A DNA stretch of 64,000 nt from Cepaea nemoralis (GCA_014155875.1 JACEFZ010001340.1:20001-84000), one strand, 5' to 3'; positions 33,291 to 44,109 are shown, counted from the first letter of the stretch. Translations and numbers: made by a program. The notes: generated by a model from the letters alone, not told the origin.

Positions 33291-35025
33291 AATTAAATGC
33301 CATTAAAGACACAAAAAATATTCACAGGCAAATCAGTGAGTTTACGGGAAGGAAAATAAAAATAAATACAGGGTGTTTGAAATCAAAAACAGGAAAGATA
33401 TTATTGGAGGAGGGTGCTATAATGAAGAGGTGGAATGAGTATATAAGAGAATTATATGGTGGAGAAAGGGAAGAATTAACAGAAGAAAGTAACTTAGAAG
33501 GTCCACCTATTCTAAAAGAAGAAGTCGCTGACGCTATGAAACATATGAAGAAAGGAAAAACAGCTGGGCCAGATGAAATCACATTAGAAGAATTAGAAGT
33601 ATTGGGAGAGTTTGAAGTAGATATATTAACCAAAATGTTGAATGATATTTACAGCAGTGGATATTTACCCAGTGATATGCTGAAATCTGTATTTATAGCT
33701 ATACCAAAAAGACCAGGAGCAATTGATTGTGAAGATTTTCGTCCAATTAACCTCATGAATCGTATCACTAAGCTTCTACTCAGAATCATAATTAGAATAA
33801 CCAGAAAGAAAATAAAAATGGAAATAAGCGAAGAACAGTATGGATTTGTGGAGGGAAAGGGCACAAACAATGCAATTTACACATTACGGACACTAATAGA
33901 AAGGTCAACAGAGAAACAGAGAGACATATAATTGTGCTTCATAGATTATACTAAGGCATTTGATAAAGTAAAACATGATGAACTGATTAAAATGTTGGAA
34001 GATATCAGCATTGATGGGAAAGATTTAAGAATAATAAAGAATATTTACTGGAACCAAGTAGCAGCTATTAAAATGGGAAATAAAGAGGGAAGTTCCGAAC
34101 AGATAAAGCAAGGAGTACGATAGGAGTGTGTCTTGTCACCGGATCTTTTCTCCCTCTTCTCCCTATATAGCGAAGTAATAATGAGAGAGATCAAAGAGAT
34201 GCCAGGAATACTAGTTGGAGGTTATAATATAAATAATATACGCTATGCAGATGACACAGTATTGGTAGCGGATAAATCAACAGACCCACAACAATTGTTG
34301 GACACTGTAGTAACAGAGAGTGCAAGGAAAGGACTCTCCTTGAATATCAAGAAAACAGTAACAATGGTGATATCAAAGAAAATGTAGAAACAAAATATGA
34401 CATAGAAATAGAAGGAAAAATGCTTAACCAAGTGGATAATTTTAGATACCTAGGGGCATTTATAACATCAGATGGAAGATGTACAACAGAGATTAAGAGC
34501 AGAATAGGGCAAGCAAAAGTCGCATTACAGAAAATGAAGAGTATCTTATGCAATAAGTCACTATCAGTGAATGTAAGAGAGTGCTGAAATGCTTTTTAGA
34601 ACCAGTTTTGCAGCGAATCTTGGAATGCAAATGAACAAATTAAGAAGAAATTAGAAGCAACAGAGATGTGGTTCCTGAGACGAATGTTGCGAATTCCTTG
34701 AACTGCCAGAGTAACTAACAACGACTGCCTGAAACAGACTAATGAAATTAGAACATTATATACAACAATAAGAAAGAGACAAACATCTTTCTATGTCATG
34801 TGATGAGAAGAGACGCATTGGAGAACATCGTGACAACTGGAAAGATAGAGGGGAAGAGAGGCAGAGGCAGACCAAGAGAAATGATGCTGGATGGATTGAG
34901 ACGGTTGCATGGAGGCATATCAGCAGCAGAGTTGATCCAGAAAACCAAAGACCGAGATCTGTGGAAGAGCCATGAACGCCTACGCCAGCTAGCAGGGCAC
35001 TTGATGATGATGATGATGATGTGTT
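33108..35025 (+). mobile_element. RTE-like LINE, 5'-truncated, (ATG)n tail
   Basis: Coding sequence begins at about 33111 (KNDKQEYVKINKEL), the RT core spans 33550-34450, and the element ends CTAGCAGGGCACTTGATGAT with a (GAT)n tail at 35004-35021. Tails of (ATG)n type are usual in RTE-like LINEs. The same 3' terminus (ACGCC, CAGCTNGCANGGCAC) is seen at 53.75 kb (minus) and 60.37 kb (plus). It carries several stops, one frame change, and a long (CA)n tract inside the ORF. Confidence 0.82.
33111..34995 (+). pseudogene. RTE-like LINE ORF2 (linker, RT, C-terminal region)
   Basis: The order is a linker GKTKESWLNEQC (33170-33203), a (CA)n/(CG) tract (33204-33288), HRQISEFTGRKIKINTGCLK (33322), WNEYIRELYGG, MKKGKTAGPDEIT (33547), AIPKRPGAIDCEDFRPINLM (33700), ISEEQYGFVEGKGTNNAIYT (33823), CFIDYTKAFDKVKHDEL (33935), ECVLSP (34124) and catalytic RYADDTVLVAD (34239), then RYLGAFITSDGRC, EMWFLRRMLRIP and HVMRRDALENIVTTGKIEGK. 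Lesions: TAA at 33929-33931, TAG at 34121-34123 (in the place of Gln of GVRQGCVLSP), a frame change near 34380, and TGA/TAG/TGA codons further on. The (CA)n tract also shifts the frame, since the linker is read in frame 3 and the RT in frame 2. Dead copy. Confidence 0.85.
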
Positions 35026-35045
35026 TGTAACGGATCACCTTCATT

Positions 35046-35140
35046 GCTCACAGATAACTCCATAAATGCTTCAGTCTCCTCCCACGCAATGAGAATCTCA
35101 GCGCAGTGCACAAACTCTGTCGTGGATCCAAATGTCAGTA
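35046..35140 (-). repeat. Fragment of SINE-1 body, minus strand (weak)
   Basis: GAGAATCTCAGCGCAGTGCA followed by CAAACTCTGTCGTGGATCC resembles the SINE-1 body at 43887-43935 (GAGAATCTCAGCTCAGTGCA, GAACTATG, GGCGAGGATCC). Strongly diverged. Confidence 0.4.
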
Positions 35141-35189
35141 TAGCAGAATCCAACATGCTATATATTTTGCTGTGGGTTAAAGTCAGTTG

Positions 35190-35330
35190 CATGTCGAATA
35201 CAGGACGACGCTGTCAATCTCAGCATTTTTGGCTTTTTGCGATTTTAGGCAAATTTAATTCAGTAGTTTGCCGTTGTTTTCTGAACGACCGACACGCATT
35301 CCATTGTAGCTTGTCCAGGACGGAGGTCTG
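35190..35330 (-). repeat. SINE with the shared tail, minus strand
   Basis: TACAGGACGACGCTGTCAAT, CTCAGCATTTTTGGC and TAGGCAAATTTAATTCAGTA, GTTTGCCGTTGTTTTCTGA align with the SINE at 46005-46105 (TACAGGACGTTGCAGTTAAC, CAACATTTTTCAGC, AGGCAAGATTACATTCAGAA, GTTTGCCATTGCTTTCTGA). The head cannot be made out further right. Confidence 0.6.
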
Positions 35331-35628
35331 TTCGGCCTGCTCTTGAAGTTGGACATCGTGCTCATGGGTACCTTGAATTGTTAGCCCTTGTCCCAGTAGG
35401 CGATACTTGCGATTCACTACCGATCAATGCTGGATAGACCATCCTGTTTCTTGTTTTTGTGAAAATCAAAACAGTGAACTCTGTGAGACTAAAATGGTCT
35501 GCTTGAGCCAGAGAGGGACACCGTACCACAGATCTACTCCGCCCCATTGGACCTACCTCTATTCACAAGATGACGACATCTTACACTATCTGCGGATGAT
35601 ACTGTATTAAGTGCATATCTTATATTGT

Positions 35629-35840
35629 TTAACTGATTTAGTGCTCGAAAAAAGTAGGTTTGGACTGAATCTGGCACACCATCAAATGAACAAGTAATAT
35701 AATGTAAATTTTCATTCATTGAGCATTGAAACTGCGGAAGATACCACGAAATAAAACATATAATACGATGACCCTAGTATCGCGATATATCGTCCTTCTG
35801 TCCACATGAGACGATATATTATCCTTCGGCTCTGAATCAG
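35629..35840 (-). mobile_element. TTAA-type MITE, copy in minus orientation
   Basis: Begins TTAA + CTGATTTAGTGCTCGAA and ends TTCGGCTCTGAATCAG. The reverse complement aligns over its whole length with 39936-40157: the same termini, the palindromic (GA)TATATCG phrases, GGGTCATCGT, CATTATA(A/T)TACTTGTTCAT and GTCCAAACNTAC. TTAA is kept on the left only. TTAA targeting points to the piggyBac superfamily, as inference. Confidence 0.75.
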
Positions 35841-35879
35841 CATCTAGTGATGCTGAAGCGCCCCATTCTTTTTATGCCC

Positions 35880-36480
35880 CCAAGCTTTAATTGGACACGG
35901 AAACAATTCTGGGAACATCACACTTCCCTGTCGTACATTGCCTTTCATGTTCCCCAAGTTTTATTTGGTCACGGAAACAATTCTGGGAACATCACACTTC
36001 CCTGTCGTACATTGCCTTTCATGTTCCCCAAGCTTTATTTGGTCACGGGAAATATTTCTGGCAACATCATACTTCCCTAAGTTGTGTGTGCACAGACCAA
36101 ATCTGGGAACATCACACATCCCTGTCGTAATCACTTTTCATGTTTCCTAAGTTGTGTGTACTCGAAACAAATCTGGGAACATCACACATCCCTGTCGTAA
36201 TCACTTTTCATGTTTCCTAAGTTGTGTGTACTCGAAACAAATCTGGGAACATCACACATCCCTGTCGTAATCACTTTTCATGTTTCCTAAGTTGTGTGTA
36301 CTCGAAACAAATCTGGGAACATCACACATCCCTGTCGTACATCGCTTTTCGTGTTTCCTACATTTTGTGTACTCGAAACAAATCTTGGAACATCACATAA
36401 AGAAGTTGTGCATCGATGTTCGTGATTCTTATGTTCTGTGTACACGAGCACAAAACTGGGAACATCACATATCCCCGTGC
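35880..36480. repeat. Minisatellite with 60-73-bp units, about 9 copies
   Basis: Every unit has CTGGGAACATCACACNTCCC and TGTCGTANATNNCTTTTCATGT. Left units carry TTTATTTGGTCACGGAAACA, middle units AAGTTGTGTGTACTCGAAAC, and right units are diverged. The unit type changes from left to right. Confidence 0.88.
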
Positions 36481-36879
36481 TGTACACCACTATCTCTTTT
36501 CGCTTGCTTCAGTAAGTCTTTCATGTCATCATTTCCTTGAGTTTCCAGAATGTTCTTTACAATTCTAATGAATTTCCAGTTTACGAGTGTTAAATCTCTC
36601 AGCCACGCTGACATCCAAATACAGCTTTGATATACCTGATTCCCCTGTTCTTCCCCTATTTCTGATTGTATTTCAAGTCTGAATGCGCCCTAGATTGCAC
36701 AGTGGCCTGGTAGCGGGTTACATTCTAAATACTTTTAAGGCATCGTCATTTCAGTTGTGATGGTATCTGGATCTGGATGAGGCCTTGTCATATTCCATAA
36801 ACAGTTAAAATCATTCTAAACTTCCACATTTAACATATTGGCAGTTCTGTATTGTTTTTGGGAATGGAAAAACGTTTTT

Positions 36880-36911
<32 letters not shown>

Positions 36912-37110
36912 GGTTGGTTTGCCTTGAACCAAGCCTAGTAGTCCATATACGTGCTACTACTTCTAGTGCGCTGAACTGAATTTTGCGTGTGGATATGTGG
37001 ATTAGCTTTCCGTATTAGCAGTCTCTCTCCACATCAGGCCCGACTTCTGAGGTACTTGTAATTTACCCCCCCCCCCCCAGTCAAGGACGAGAAGTCAATA
37101 TTGTTGTCCA
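36481..37110. other. No gene seen; (TTG)n at 36878-36912
   Basis: Unassigned sequence with one TTG microsatellite. Confidence 0.5.
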
Positions 37111-37111
37111 G

Positions 37112-37198
37112 CTGACCGGTGTAGGGGTTGAACCCGCTACCTCGGCATCAGCACACCGGATGTTTATCTTCTCTTATCCATTCAGTCACGCTAACATT
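37112..37198 (-). repeat. tRNA-derived SINE head, minus strand
   Basis: On the minus strand GTTAGCGTGACTGAATGGAT + AAG fits box A and GCGGGTTCAACCCC is a near-perfect box B. There is no acceptor stem, so it is not a tRNA gene. The body to the left is not recognised. Confidence 0.55.
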
Positions 37199-37768
37199 GA
37201 ATGGCAAACGGTTCCTGTTGCGAATCATTATAAAGTTCTATAACACATCGTGCCCATGTCTCTACAATCTTGTCCCTCATCTGGGTGATTTTGACTTTTT
37301 TGGCTTTCAGGCACCCTTGATGTGTGTGTTGTTTTGGTGAATATCATCTGTACTGTAAAACTAAACCAGACAATGGGGAAAAAACAAGCAAGATCTGTGT
37401 TGTGAATACACTAAAACCTTTACTTAAAAAACCAACAAACAAACAAGCATAGTAAACAAGGTTACTAATTATTGAAAATCAATAAATACTCAACACGTGC
37501 CACTGGATAACATGGACAAGCCTTATGATAGTATTTAAAAATATTGTAATTACAATTATCTATGTCTGATACTGAAAATTAACTCACAGTCAAACTACGT
37601 ATGAAAATCAAATATAAAAATGATAATAAAACCCTCCTGCATATTTCACTCCAAACAAGATATGAACATTAATGTAATAGAACATTCCAAGTAATAACAG
37701 TACATATGTGAATGTACACAAGTCAACAGTGAGTTGTTTCAATTAATACTTGCACCATGAATAGATGA
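37199..37768. other. No gene seen
   Basis: AT-rich unassigned sequence. Confidence 0.5.
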
Positions 37769-37769
37769 T

Positions 37770-37980
37770 ACCACAGTTTGTTTATTATAAACCAGTTTAT
37801 GTTTATACAACAGTGTCTTTGTTTATACCCCAACAGTCTATATTTATAGACCACAGTCTATGTTGATACACAGCACTCTGTGTTTACACACTATAGTCTG
37901 TTTATAAACCACAGTCTATGTTTATAAACCACAGTCTATGTTTATAGACCATAGTCTATGTTTATGCATTACATACCCGG
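37770..37980. repeat. 22-bp minisatellite, about 8 units
   Basis: Units of type GTTTATAAACCACAGTCTAT with variation at the middle positions. Confidence 0.85.
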
Positions 37981-38054
37981 CCATTGTAAGGAATTTGGGT
38001 GAGGCAGTCATGGGGGAATTAAATGTTGATTTTACAACAGTGACAGTGTCTCAC

Positions 38055-38215
38055 TGTCTTATGGCTGCAAAGTATAATTGATGTAACAAATGACTGTAAC
38101 GTATAACTGATATTATAAATGGCTGCAATTTATTACTGATGTAACCATTGGCCACAATGTATTAATTATGTAATCAACTGCCACAATGTACTACTGATGT
38201 AACCAATGATGCCCA
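38055..38215. repeat. Diverged 34-36-bp tandem repeat, about 4-5 units
   Basis: ATTACTGATGTAACCANTGG followed by CCACAATGTATTA and similar phrases recur four or five times. Confidence 0.7.
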
Positions 38216-38229
38216 GATGCCCATAGACT

Positions 38230-38500
38230 TCCGTGTTAGCCTACTGATTAATGCACACAGCCTTGCCAACACAGCGGTCTGTGTTTGAATCCCCGCAAAT
38301 GGTAGATTCACTGTTCTACAGGTGTGGTAGTGGGTGAATCTAGAAGTGAAGGGTAAAGGTAGTCAGTCCTATGTCAGATACTGCCATCGTGGTGACAAGC
38401 GGTAGACTGTCACATGTTCTAGGCTCTGGCATGAGATGGGAAGTAAAGCCATCAAGGACGCTATAGCACACTTTAAGGCGTTTTAGTGCTTGACCCATAT
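38230..38500 (+). repeat. tRNA-derived SINE
   Basis: The head has box A-like GTTAGCCTACTGATTAATGC and box B TGTGTTTGAATCCCCGC. The body that follows (to about 38500) includes GTAGTGGGTGAATCTAGAAG and AAGTAAAGCCATCAAGGACG. The 3' boundary is uncertain. Confidence 0.5.
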
Positions 38501-38559
38501 TTGCATATATCGCATTTTCACTTGGTGTGTAAAGTGGTCTGTATCACTCCAGCCGTCTT

Positions 38560-38738
38560 CACTTTCCAAGACATTTCCTGGTAGCTATTTAGGCTGGGTT
38601 GACATTTCCTGGTAGCTATTTAGGCTGGGTGGACATTTCCTGGTAGCTATTTAGGCTGGGTGGACATTTCCTGGTAGCTATTTAGGCTGGGTGGACAATT
38701 CCTGGTAGCTATTTAGGCTGGGTGGACATTTCAGCATG
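38560..38738. repeat. 31-bp tandem repeat, 5-6 units
   Basis: Unit GACATTTCCTGGTAGCTATT followed by TAGGCTGGGTG; the copies differ at one or two bases only. Confidence 0.93.
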
Positions 38739-38739
38739 A

Positions 38740-38922
38740 GACAGCTTCTGTAATGCCGTCTATCCTTCACAGAAAATGCTGACTATCATCCAGTACCCAT
38801 TTCCTCAGGTGGGGTCGACCAGGTGCTATTGGGTTGAAAGGAAGAATCCTGCCACTCGTGGGGACTAAACCAGGGCCACTGTCTTGGCAAGCGAGCTTAC
38901 TAGTCACTTCGCTACCACCAGC
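38740..38922 (-). repeat. tRNA-derived SINE, minus strand
   Basis: Read on the minus strand, CTGGTGGTAGCGAAGTGACT + AGTAAGC is a good box A and CCTGGTTTAGTCCCCA a fair box B (38861-38875). The body lies to the left (38740-38855). The phrase GGTGGGGTCGACCAGG there recalls GGGTCGACCC of repeat D. Confidence 0.5.
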
Positions 38923-39089
38923 TCTTCATACAGGCTCATACAAATCACAGTTTTCTTTCTGGAAATATAAGACACTGGGGAAGGGAACTGACTACAACAC
39001 CTCGTGGCGCTATATTGTAAGTTAAATCTGAACGCTTCAGGCTCCCTTGTCAATATCTGCTATGTGGTTATTTGTACATGTTATATTCT

Positions 39090-39332
39090 TCTGTCGGCTT
39101 GGTGGTGAAGGGACTACGCGCGTAATTTGTAATCCCGCATACCGCGTTCGAAACACAGCTGAGGACGATTTGGCAGCAGACCGTCTTGCGTTGGTTTTAA
39201 TACATTGATATGACTGCCAATCGTCCAGAAAGCAACGGTAAACTACTGAACGTAAACTTGCTAAGAAGTCATAAACAGGCACAACATGATGGAGTTGACT
39301 GCGTCGTCCTGTAAAGGATATGTAATTAATAT
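39090..39332 (+). repeat. Full-length tRNA-derived SINE with the shared tail
   Basis: Head: TCGGCTTGGTGGTGAAGGGA (box A-like), AATCCCGCATACCGCGTTCG + AAAC (box B). Body: GAACGTAAACTTGCTAAGAA. Tail: CGTCGTCCTGTAAAGGATAT + GTAATT. It matches the minus-strand SINE at 56053-56222 in head (ATCCCGCATACC(C)GCGTTCG), body and tail. Two independent full copies define the family. Confidence 0.75.
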
Positions 39333-39930
39333 GCTTCCACTTGCGTCTGCTTCCGGGTCACTTTGCCATGTTGCTTAGTGAAGGACACAGCTCTCAACAT
39401 GAAAATTACTACACCTATTTTCACTTTCCTACTCTCTGTGCTCTATTCATCAGCTTATTTTCATTGTATTTATGTCTGTTTTTGGTTTTCCCTTGATAAA
39501 AACGTCGTGCACAATAAAATCTGTTTATTTCATCTCCCACATAACTCTCATAAATAGATAATCGCCTTCATTCCTATTTTCTTATCTTTGCTGGGTGTAT
39601 TTTATTTTTTTTCACATTACAGTTCTTTTTGTTGAATAAATTTTCATCCAAATCTTGGCTGCTGTCCTTGTGAAGTCCAGTCAGATTTTTAAACATCATC
39701 ACCACCATCATCGTGTTAGTTAGTCTGACGACTGCTGGTGAAGCTGTCTAGTCAAGCCATTCCACTGTCTCTTGCTTGCAGTTATTCTCTCTATCTCAGC
39801 TACGACTGAGTCCCAATGATTTTACACGCATGTGTGATGTGCTTGTTCTTGGATGTCATCTTCTCCGGCATCGCACCCCCCTCCCCCTCACCTGGATTCT
39901 GCAGTCCTTAATTTTCCGTATGGAAGTTAC
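39333..39930. other. No gene seen
   Basis: AT-rich unassigned sequence. Confidence 0.5.
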
Positions 39931-39931
39931 T

Positions 39932-40161
39932 TTAACTGATTCAGTGCCGAAGAATAATATATCGCCAAATGTGACTTCCCATTTGGACAGAAGGGCGATA
40001 TATCGCCGTACTGGGGTCATCGTGTTATTTGTTTTGTTCCGTGATGTATTTCGCAATTTCAATTTTTAGTGAACGGAAATGTACATTATAATACTTGTTC
40101 ATTTCATTGTGTACCATGTCTGGTCCAAACGTACGTTTTGTTTTCGCACTGAATCAGTCAA
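39932..40161 (+). mobile_element. TTAA-type MITE, complete copy
   Basis: Terminal inverted repeats CTGATTCAGTGCCGAA (39936) and TTCGCACTGAATCAGT (ends 40157). The left flank is TTAA and the right flank is TCAA, one change from TTAA. Near the left end ATATATCGCC and GGCGATATATCGCC form an inner palindrome. Opposite-strand full-length copy at 35633-35840. No coding capacity. Confidence 0.78.
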
Positions 40162-40164
40162 CTG

Positions 40165-40480
40165 TTGCCTGCACAGAACAGAAGGATTAACAAGGTATGA
40201 CAGAACTTTGGATGCAGAGATCAGGGGGTGAACACGACAGGTTCTAGCACATCAAGAGGTGAGGACAAGGGGCTAGTAGCGCTGGATGGGACGGGACACA
40301 CAATGGGTTAAACATGACAACAGTGCAACTAGAAAGTCCCCTTTTGGAACCTACATTACAAAAGAAATTGAGTCAGATCCAAAAACACATAGAGAACATC
40401 ATATAGAGACAGAGATGAATAATGTGAGCCGGACACTTGGTGGGAGCTGTAAGAGATAGCAAACGTAAGACTGGTTTGTG
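40165..40480. other. No gene seen
   Basis: Unassigned sequence between the MITE and a minisatellite. Confidence 0.5.
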
Positions 40481-40482
40481 TG

Positions 40483-40835
40483 AGTTGGTTGAGGGTTTGT
40501 GTCAGTTTGTGTGAGTTGGCTGAGGGTTTGTGTCTGTTGGTTGAGGGTTTGTGTCAGTTGGTTGAGGGTTTGTGAGTTTGTTCAAGGTTTGTGTGAGTTG
40601 GCTGAGGGTTTGTGTGAGTTGGTTGAGAGGTTGTGTGAGTTGGTTGAGGGTCCCGTGTGAGTTGGTTGAGGGTTTGTGTCAGTTGGTAGAGGGTTTGTGT
40701 GAGTTTGTTCAAGGTTTGTGTGAGTTGGCTGAGGGTTTGTGTCAGTTGGTTGAGAGTTTGTGTCAGTTGGTTGAGGGTTCGTGTCAGTTGAGTGAGGGTT
40801 TGTGTCAGTTGGTTGAGGGTTTGTGTTCCAATAGG
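40483..40835. repeat. 21-bp minisatellite, about 17 units
   Basis: Unit GTTGGTTGAGGGTTTGTGTC + A, with GTGAGTT, TTGTTCAAGG and GCTGAGGG variants. On the minus strand this gives TQLTQTLNQ-type frames, which are artefacts. Confidence 0.92.
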
Positions 40836-40857
40836 AGATAAAAGGCGGCAGAAGAAG

Positions 40858-41072
40858 AACTTACCAAGGGTGTAATAAAAGGCGACTAAGGAGGTTTGGT
40901 CATTGCAGGAGATTGCTGGCAGTAAAGGGTGTACGTGGTATTTCCCAAAATGGGCCTTCCCAGTCACTGAAAGGTGACTGTAAAATGTCCTACTTACTAC
41001 TAGATGGCAAATGGCATTGGGATGTGGCAATTTCTCATCATCGTCGGAGGTTCAGGTCCCCGTTGTGATTAC
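40858..41072 (+). repeat. Dispersed repeat C, uninterrupted copy
   Basis: CTTACCAAGGGTGTAATAAA, AGGCGACTAAGGAGG, TGGTCATTGCAGGAGA, CCCAGTCACTGAAAGGTG, then CTGTAAAATGTCCTACT, CAAATGGCATTGGGATG and box B-like CGGAGGTTCAGGTCCCCG. The same phrases in the same order are at 43664-44095, where a SINE interrupts them. The B-box phrase near the 3' end hints at a tRNA-derived origin. Confidence 0.75.
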
Positions 41073-41538
41073 ACATCTTGCATGTCTCGAGACTGCAAAA
41101 AAGTTGCAACTAATCCTCACGATGATGGTAGCCATTCAGCACCCAAACCTTGCACTCATGATCGAAATGACTGTCCTGTTTATCTACAGGGATAGAAACT
41201 AAGTCAGCACCACTCCGCACATTTTTCACTTCGTTTTAGAGTGAACGACTCAAATGATCGGTTCGTACAACAACAATAACAACAACAACAACACAACAAT
41301 CCATCCGAGACTTGGTCTTCCTCGTACTAACAACCAATCATGCGATTGATATGGATTATCAGGAGCGGTTAATGAGACTTAGTTCACATGCGGTGACTGA
41401 AACATTCACGGTCTGTCTCTCTACACATCTTCTAAACTAGTCACTGTGTCTGTGGTTCCTTTAATGTCCCTGGTTTCTCATTCTGATTCTTATGATAAAA
41501 CCATTGGTTCTTTTCTAGCAATTTATTTCACACGCGTC
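41073..41538. other. No gene seen; (CAA)n at 41270-41300
   Basis: Unassigned, except for a short CAACAACAATAACAAC tract. Confidence 0.5.
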
Positions 41539-41539
41539 T

Positions 41540-41775
41540 ATCATCCTCGCATGTGTATTGTAACACATTATTGTATTCTTGTAAAAATGATTCATGTTAA
41601 TCTCATTGTACATGTTTCTATAATCCTCTCATGTGTGTAGTTAGAGACCATTGTAACACATAACTGTGTTCTTGTAAAAATGATTCATGTTAATCTCATT
41701 TCACATGCTTCTATAATCCTCTTGTGTATTTTAGTTAGAAGCCATGTGTGATATATGCAACACAGTTCTTATAAG
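41540..41775. repeat. About 95-bp tandem repeat, 2-3 units
   Basis: TTGTAACACATTATTGTATT / TTGTAACACATAACTGTGTT, CTTGTAAAAATGATTCATGT, TAATCTCAT and CTATAATCCTCTCATGTGTG recur at about 41560 and 41650; a third diverged unit starts at about 41740. Confidence 0.8.
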
Positions 41776-42745
41776 ATGATTCCTTTTATCAATTTCTCTA
41801 TTAGGATTGTGTGTTTACACTACTTCTATTCCCCAGTTAACAGCGACAATAACAACACAATAACACGTGGAAGTCAAAAGGAAACCACCATATCATCTTC
41901 CTAAGAATACTGTTATGAGCAGATACAAATCTGGAATGGGTAAATGATATTCAGAGACTTCATACCAGCCCTGAGAATGAACAATCACCCATGGCATGAC
42001 AATAACAAAAAAATCACAAAGTAATTTCATATTAGATATTGCCAAAGGATTATGAAATGCTAATCATTTCACATATATCTACCATGCCTTTGCGAACTGA
42101 AGTGATCAGCTTGCTTACTCAATATCTTTTTCCTTCATGAACTCAGTGCTAGCCGGGGACTTACGTGCAGCAAGACAATTCTGTGACATGGTTTAGAACT
42201 GGTACCTAAAGCCCCGCATGTCAAACCCTTCAGCCGCTAACCTACTTGGACACTTGCATTACAAGCAGCGGCAGACAACTCCCTGTAGCCTCAGGCCACG
42301 TCACCAGCAGACGGCAGGTGGAACTCGTTGTGACAACTATTGTCAAGTGTAAAAAAGATGTTAACAAGAGGAAAACACCGTGCCAACAACCATCAACCAA
42401 GATGAAACCAGTGCATGCTTATGACATATAAACATGGTATTAGAAACAAGTGGGAAACCAATGCCATATAGTCATGCATCATTTCTCTCACTCTTGTCTC
42501 TGGCTCTTCTACCACTGATTTTTCCAATAATCACATGTTCTCCAACGGCTCTCCTCTCACCATGTGATCAAAGAATACCGTCTCTTTCTTTTAGAATTCC
42601 CCATCAACAATATTACACATGATCAGGAACAACCAAAACAATGAGGCCAAATAGCCGCTGTGGTTGGTTCCTTCAAACCAACAAAGATAAAAACGCTGGA
42701 AGTTTGGTACCGTCTTCTTATTTACCTTAGTATTTCCTTTTCTAT
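41776..42745. other. No gene seen
   Basis: Unassigned. A tRNA-like phrase at 42200-42240 is too weak to call. Confidence 0.45.
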
Positions 42746-42749
42746 CATA

Positions 42750-43204
42750 GGGTGTAACAAATGCTAGCTGTCTGACTTGGTTGTCACATGATCCCATGCT
42801 GGCAGAAGGACACCCAGAATGGTGTGTCTGTAAGTAAGTAAATGTAACAAACGCTAGCTGTCTGACTTGATTGTCACATGATCCCATGCTGGCAGAAGGA
42901 CACCCAGAATGGTGTGTCTGTAAGTAAGTAAATGTAACAAACGCTAGCTGTCTGACTTGATTGTCACACGATCCCATGCTGACAGAAGGACACCCAGAAT
43001 GGTGTGTCTGTAAGTAAGTAAATGTAACAAACGCTAGCTGTCTGACTTGATTGTCACACGATCCCATGCTGACAGAAGGACACCCAGAATGGTGTGTCTG
43101 TAAGTAAGTAAATGTAACAAACGCTAGCTGTCTGACTTGATTGTCACATGATCCCATGCTGGCAGAAGGACACCCAGAATGGTGTGTCTGTAAGTAAGTA
43201 AATG
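42750..43204. repeat. 90-bp tandem repeat, 5 units
   Basis: Unit begins GTAACAAACGCTAGCTGTCT and ends GTGTGTCTGTAAGTAAGTAA + AT. Units are 97-100 percent alike, with two subtypes (GTCACATG/TGGCAGAAGG and GTCACACG/TGACAGAAGG). The minus-strand 227-codon frame is open only because 90 is divisible by three. Confidence 0.95.
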
Positions 43205-43660
43205 GAAAGAATCCTTGTACACACCTTGCGGTGAACTGTGCGTATGGAGCTAAACTCATACTTTCATAAACCAAATGGAAATTTTGTCAGGTAACATATT
43301 AACATGTTATTAACATTGCTATTAATCTTTAAAACGCCTTTATTTTCCAAGATTTTCCAGATAAAATAATATGTTTGTCATTAATAATTAAAAAAAAAAA
43401 ACTATGGTAGAAAACCAGCAATCAAATTAAAGTAACATATTTGAGAACATGCATCTTTCCACTGGGAGTGTACGGATGTGAGCCATGGACTATATCGCAT
43501 TGTCTACAGAAGAAAATCTCGGGCCTTGTATGTTATATAAATGTTCTCAGGTCAAGAAGAAGACAAAGGCTGACATTCTGATGGGAACATCAAAACACAC
43601 ACTGGCTCATAGGCAGCAAGATGTCCAGAAAACTAACATATTGTGGGTTACAAATAATAG
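43205..43660. other. No gene seen
   Basis: Unassigned, with an A-run at 43390-43402. Confidence 0.5.
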
Positions 43661-43663
43661 TGA

Positions 43664-44095
43664 AGCTTACCACAGGTGTCATAAAAGGCAAACTAAGGAG
43701 GCCTGGTCATTGCAGGAGACTGCTGTCTGGAAAGACTGCATGTGGTGTTTCCCAAAAAGGGTCTTTCCAGTCACTAAAAGGTGGCAGGGCGTCTGTTAAG
43801 TTTAGTTAAGTCGACGGATCAACATCACGGCACACGGGTGTAACCCATAAGTGCTCCGTTCTTCTCCTAACTCAAGCCTGAGTCAGGAGAATCTCAGCTC
43901 AGTGCATGAACTATGTACCACCGGCGAGGATCCTGAAATACTTTGCGTAGATTTTAACTTAAAATCTTGCCCGGGCAGAGCCGTTAGGCGCTCTTTTTCG
44001 ATTTCCAACAGGGTGTCTGTAAAATGTCCTATTAGAAGGCAAATGGCATTGGGATGAGGAAATTTCCCATCACCTCGAAGGTTCAAATTCCTCGT
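43664..44095 (+). repeat. Dispersed repeat C, split by a SINE
   Basis: The left part (43664-43796) and right part (44009-44095) together align with 40858-41072. They are separated by a minus-strand SINE-1 fragment at 43797-44008. The right part ends with a box B-like CGAAGGTTCAAATTCCTCG. Confidence 0.8.
43797..44008 (-). repeat. SINE-1, 5'-truncated, with 12-bp target duplication
   Basis: The reverse complement aligns with 60733-60945: TTGGAAATCG, GCCCGGGCA, AGTATTTCAGGATCCTCGCC, GTTCATGCACTGAGCTGAG, CGGAGCACTTATGGGTTACA and CCCGTGTGCC. It is flanked by CAGGGCGTCTGT (43785-43796) and CAGGGTGTCTGT (44009-44020), a target duplication with one mismatch. The tRNA head is missing. Confidence 0.85.
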
Positions 44096-44109
44096 TTTCC
44101 CCCGAATGG

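Noticed and set aside
42591..43274. 227-codon minus-strand frame with 30-residue repeats
   Set aside because: The 90-bp units are divisible by three, so the open frame is expected without coding function.
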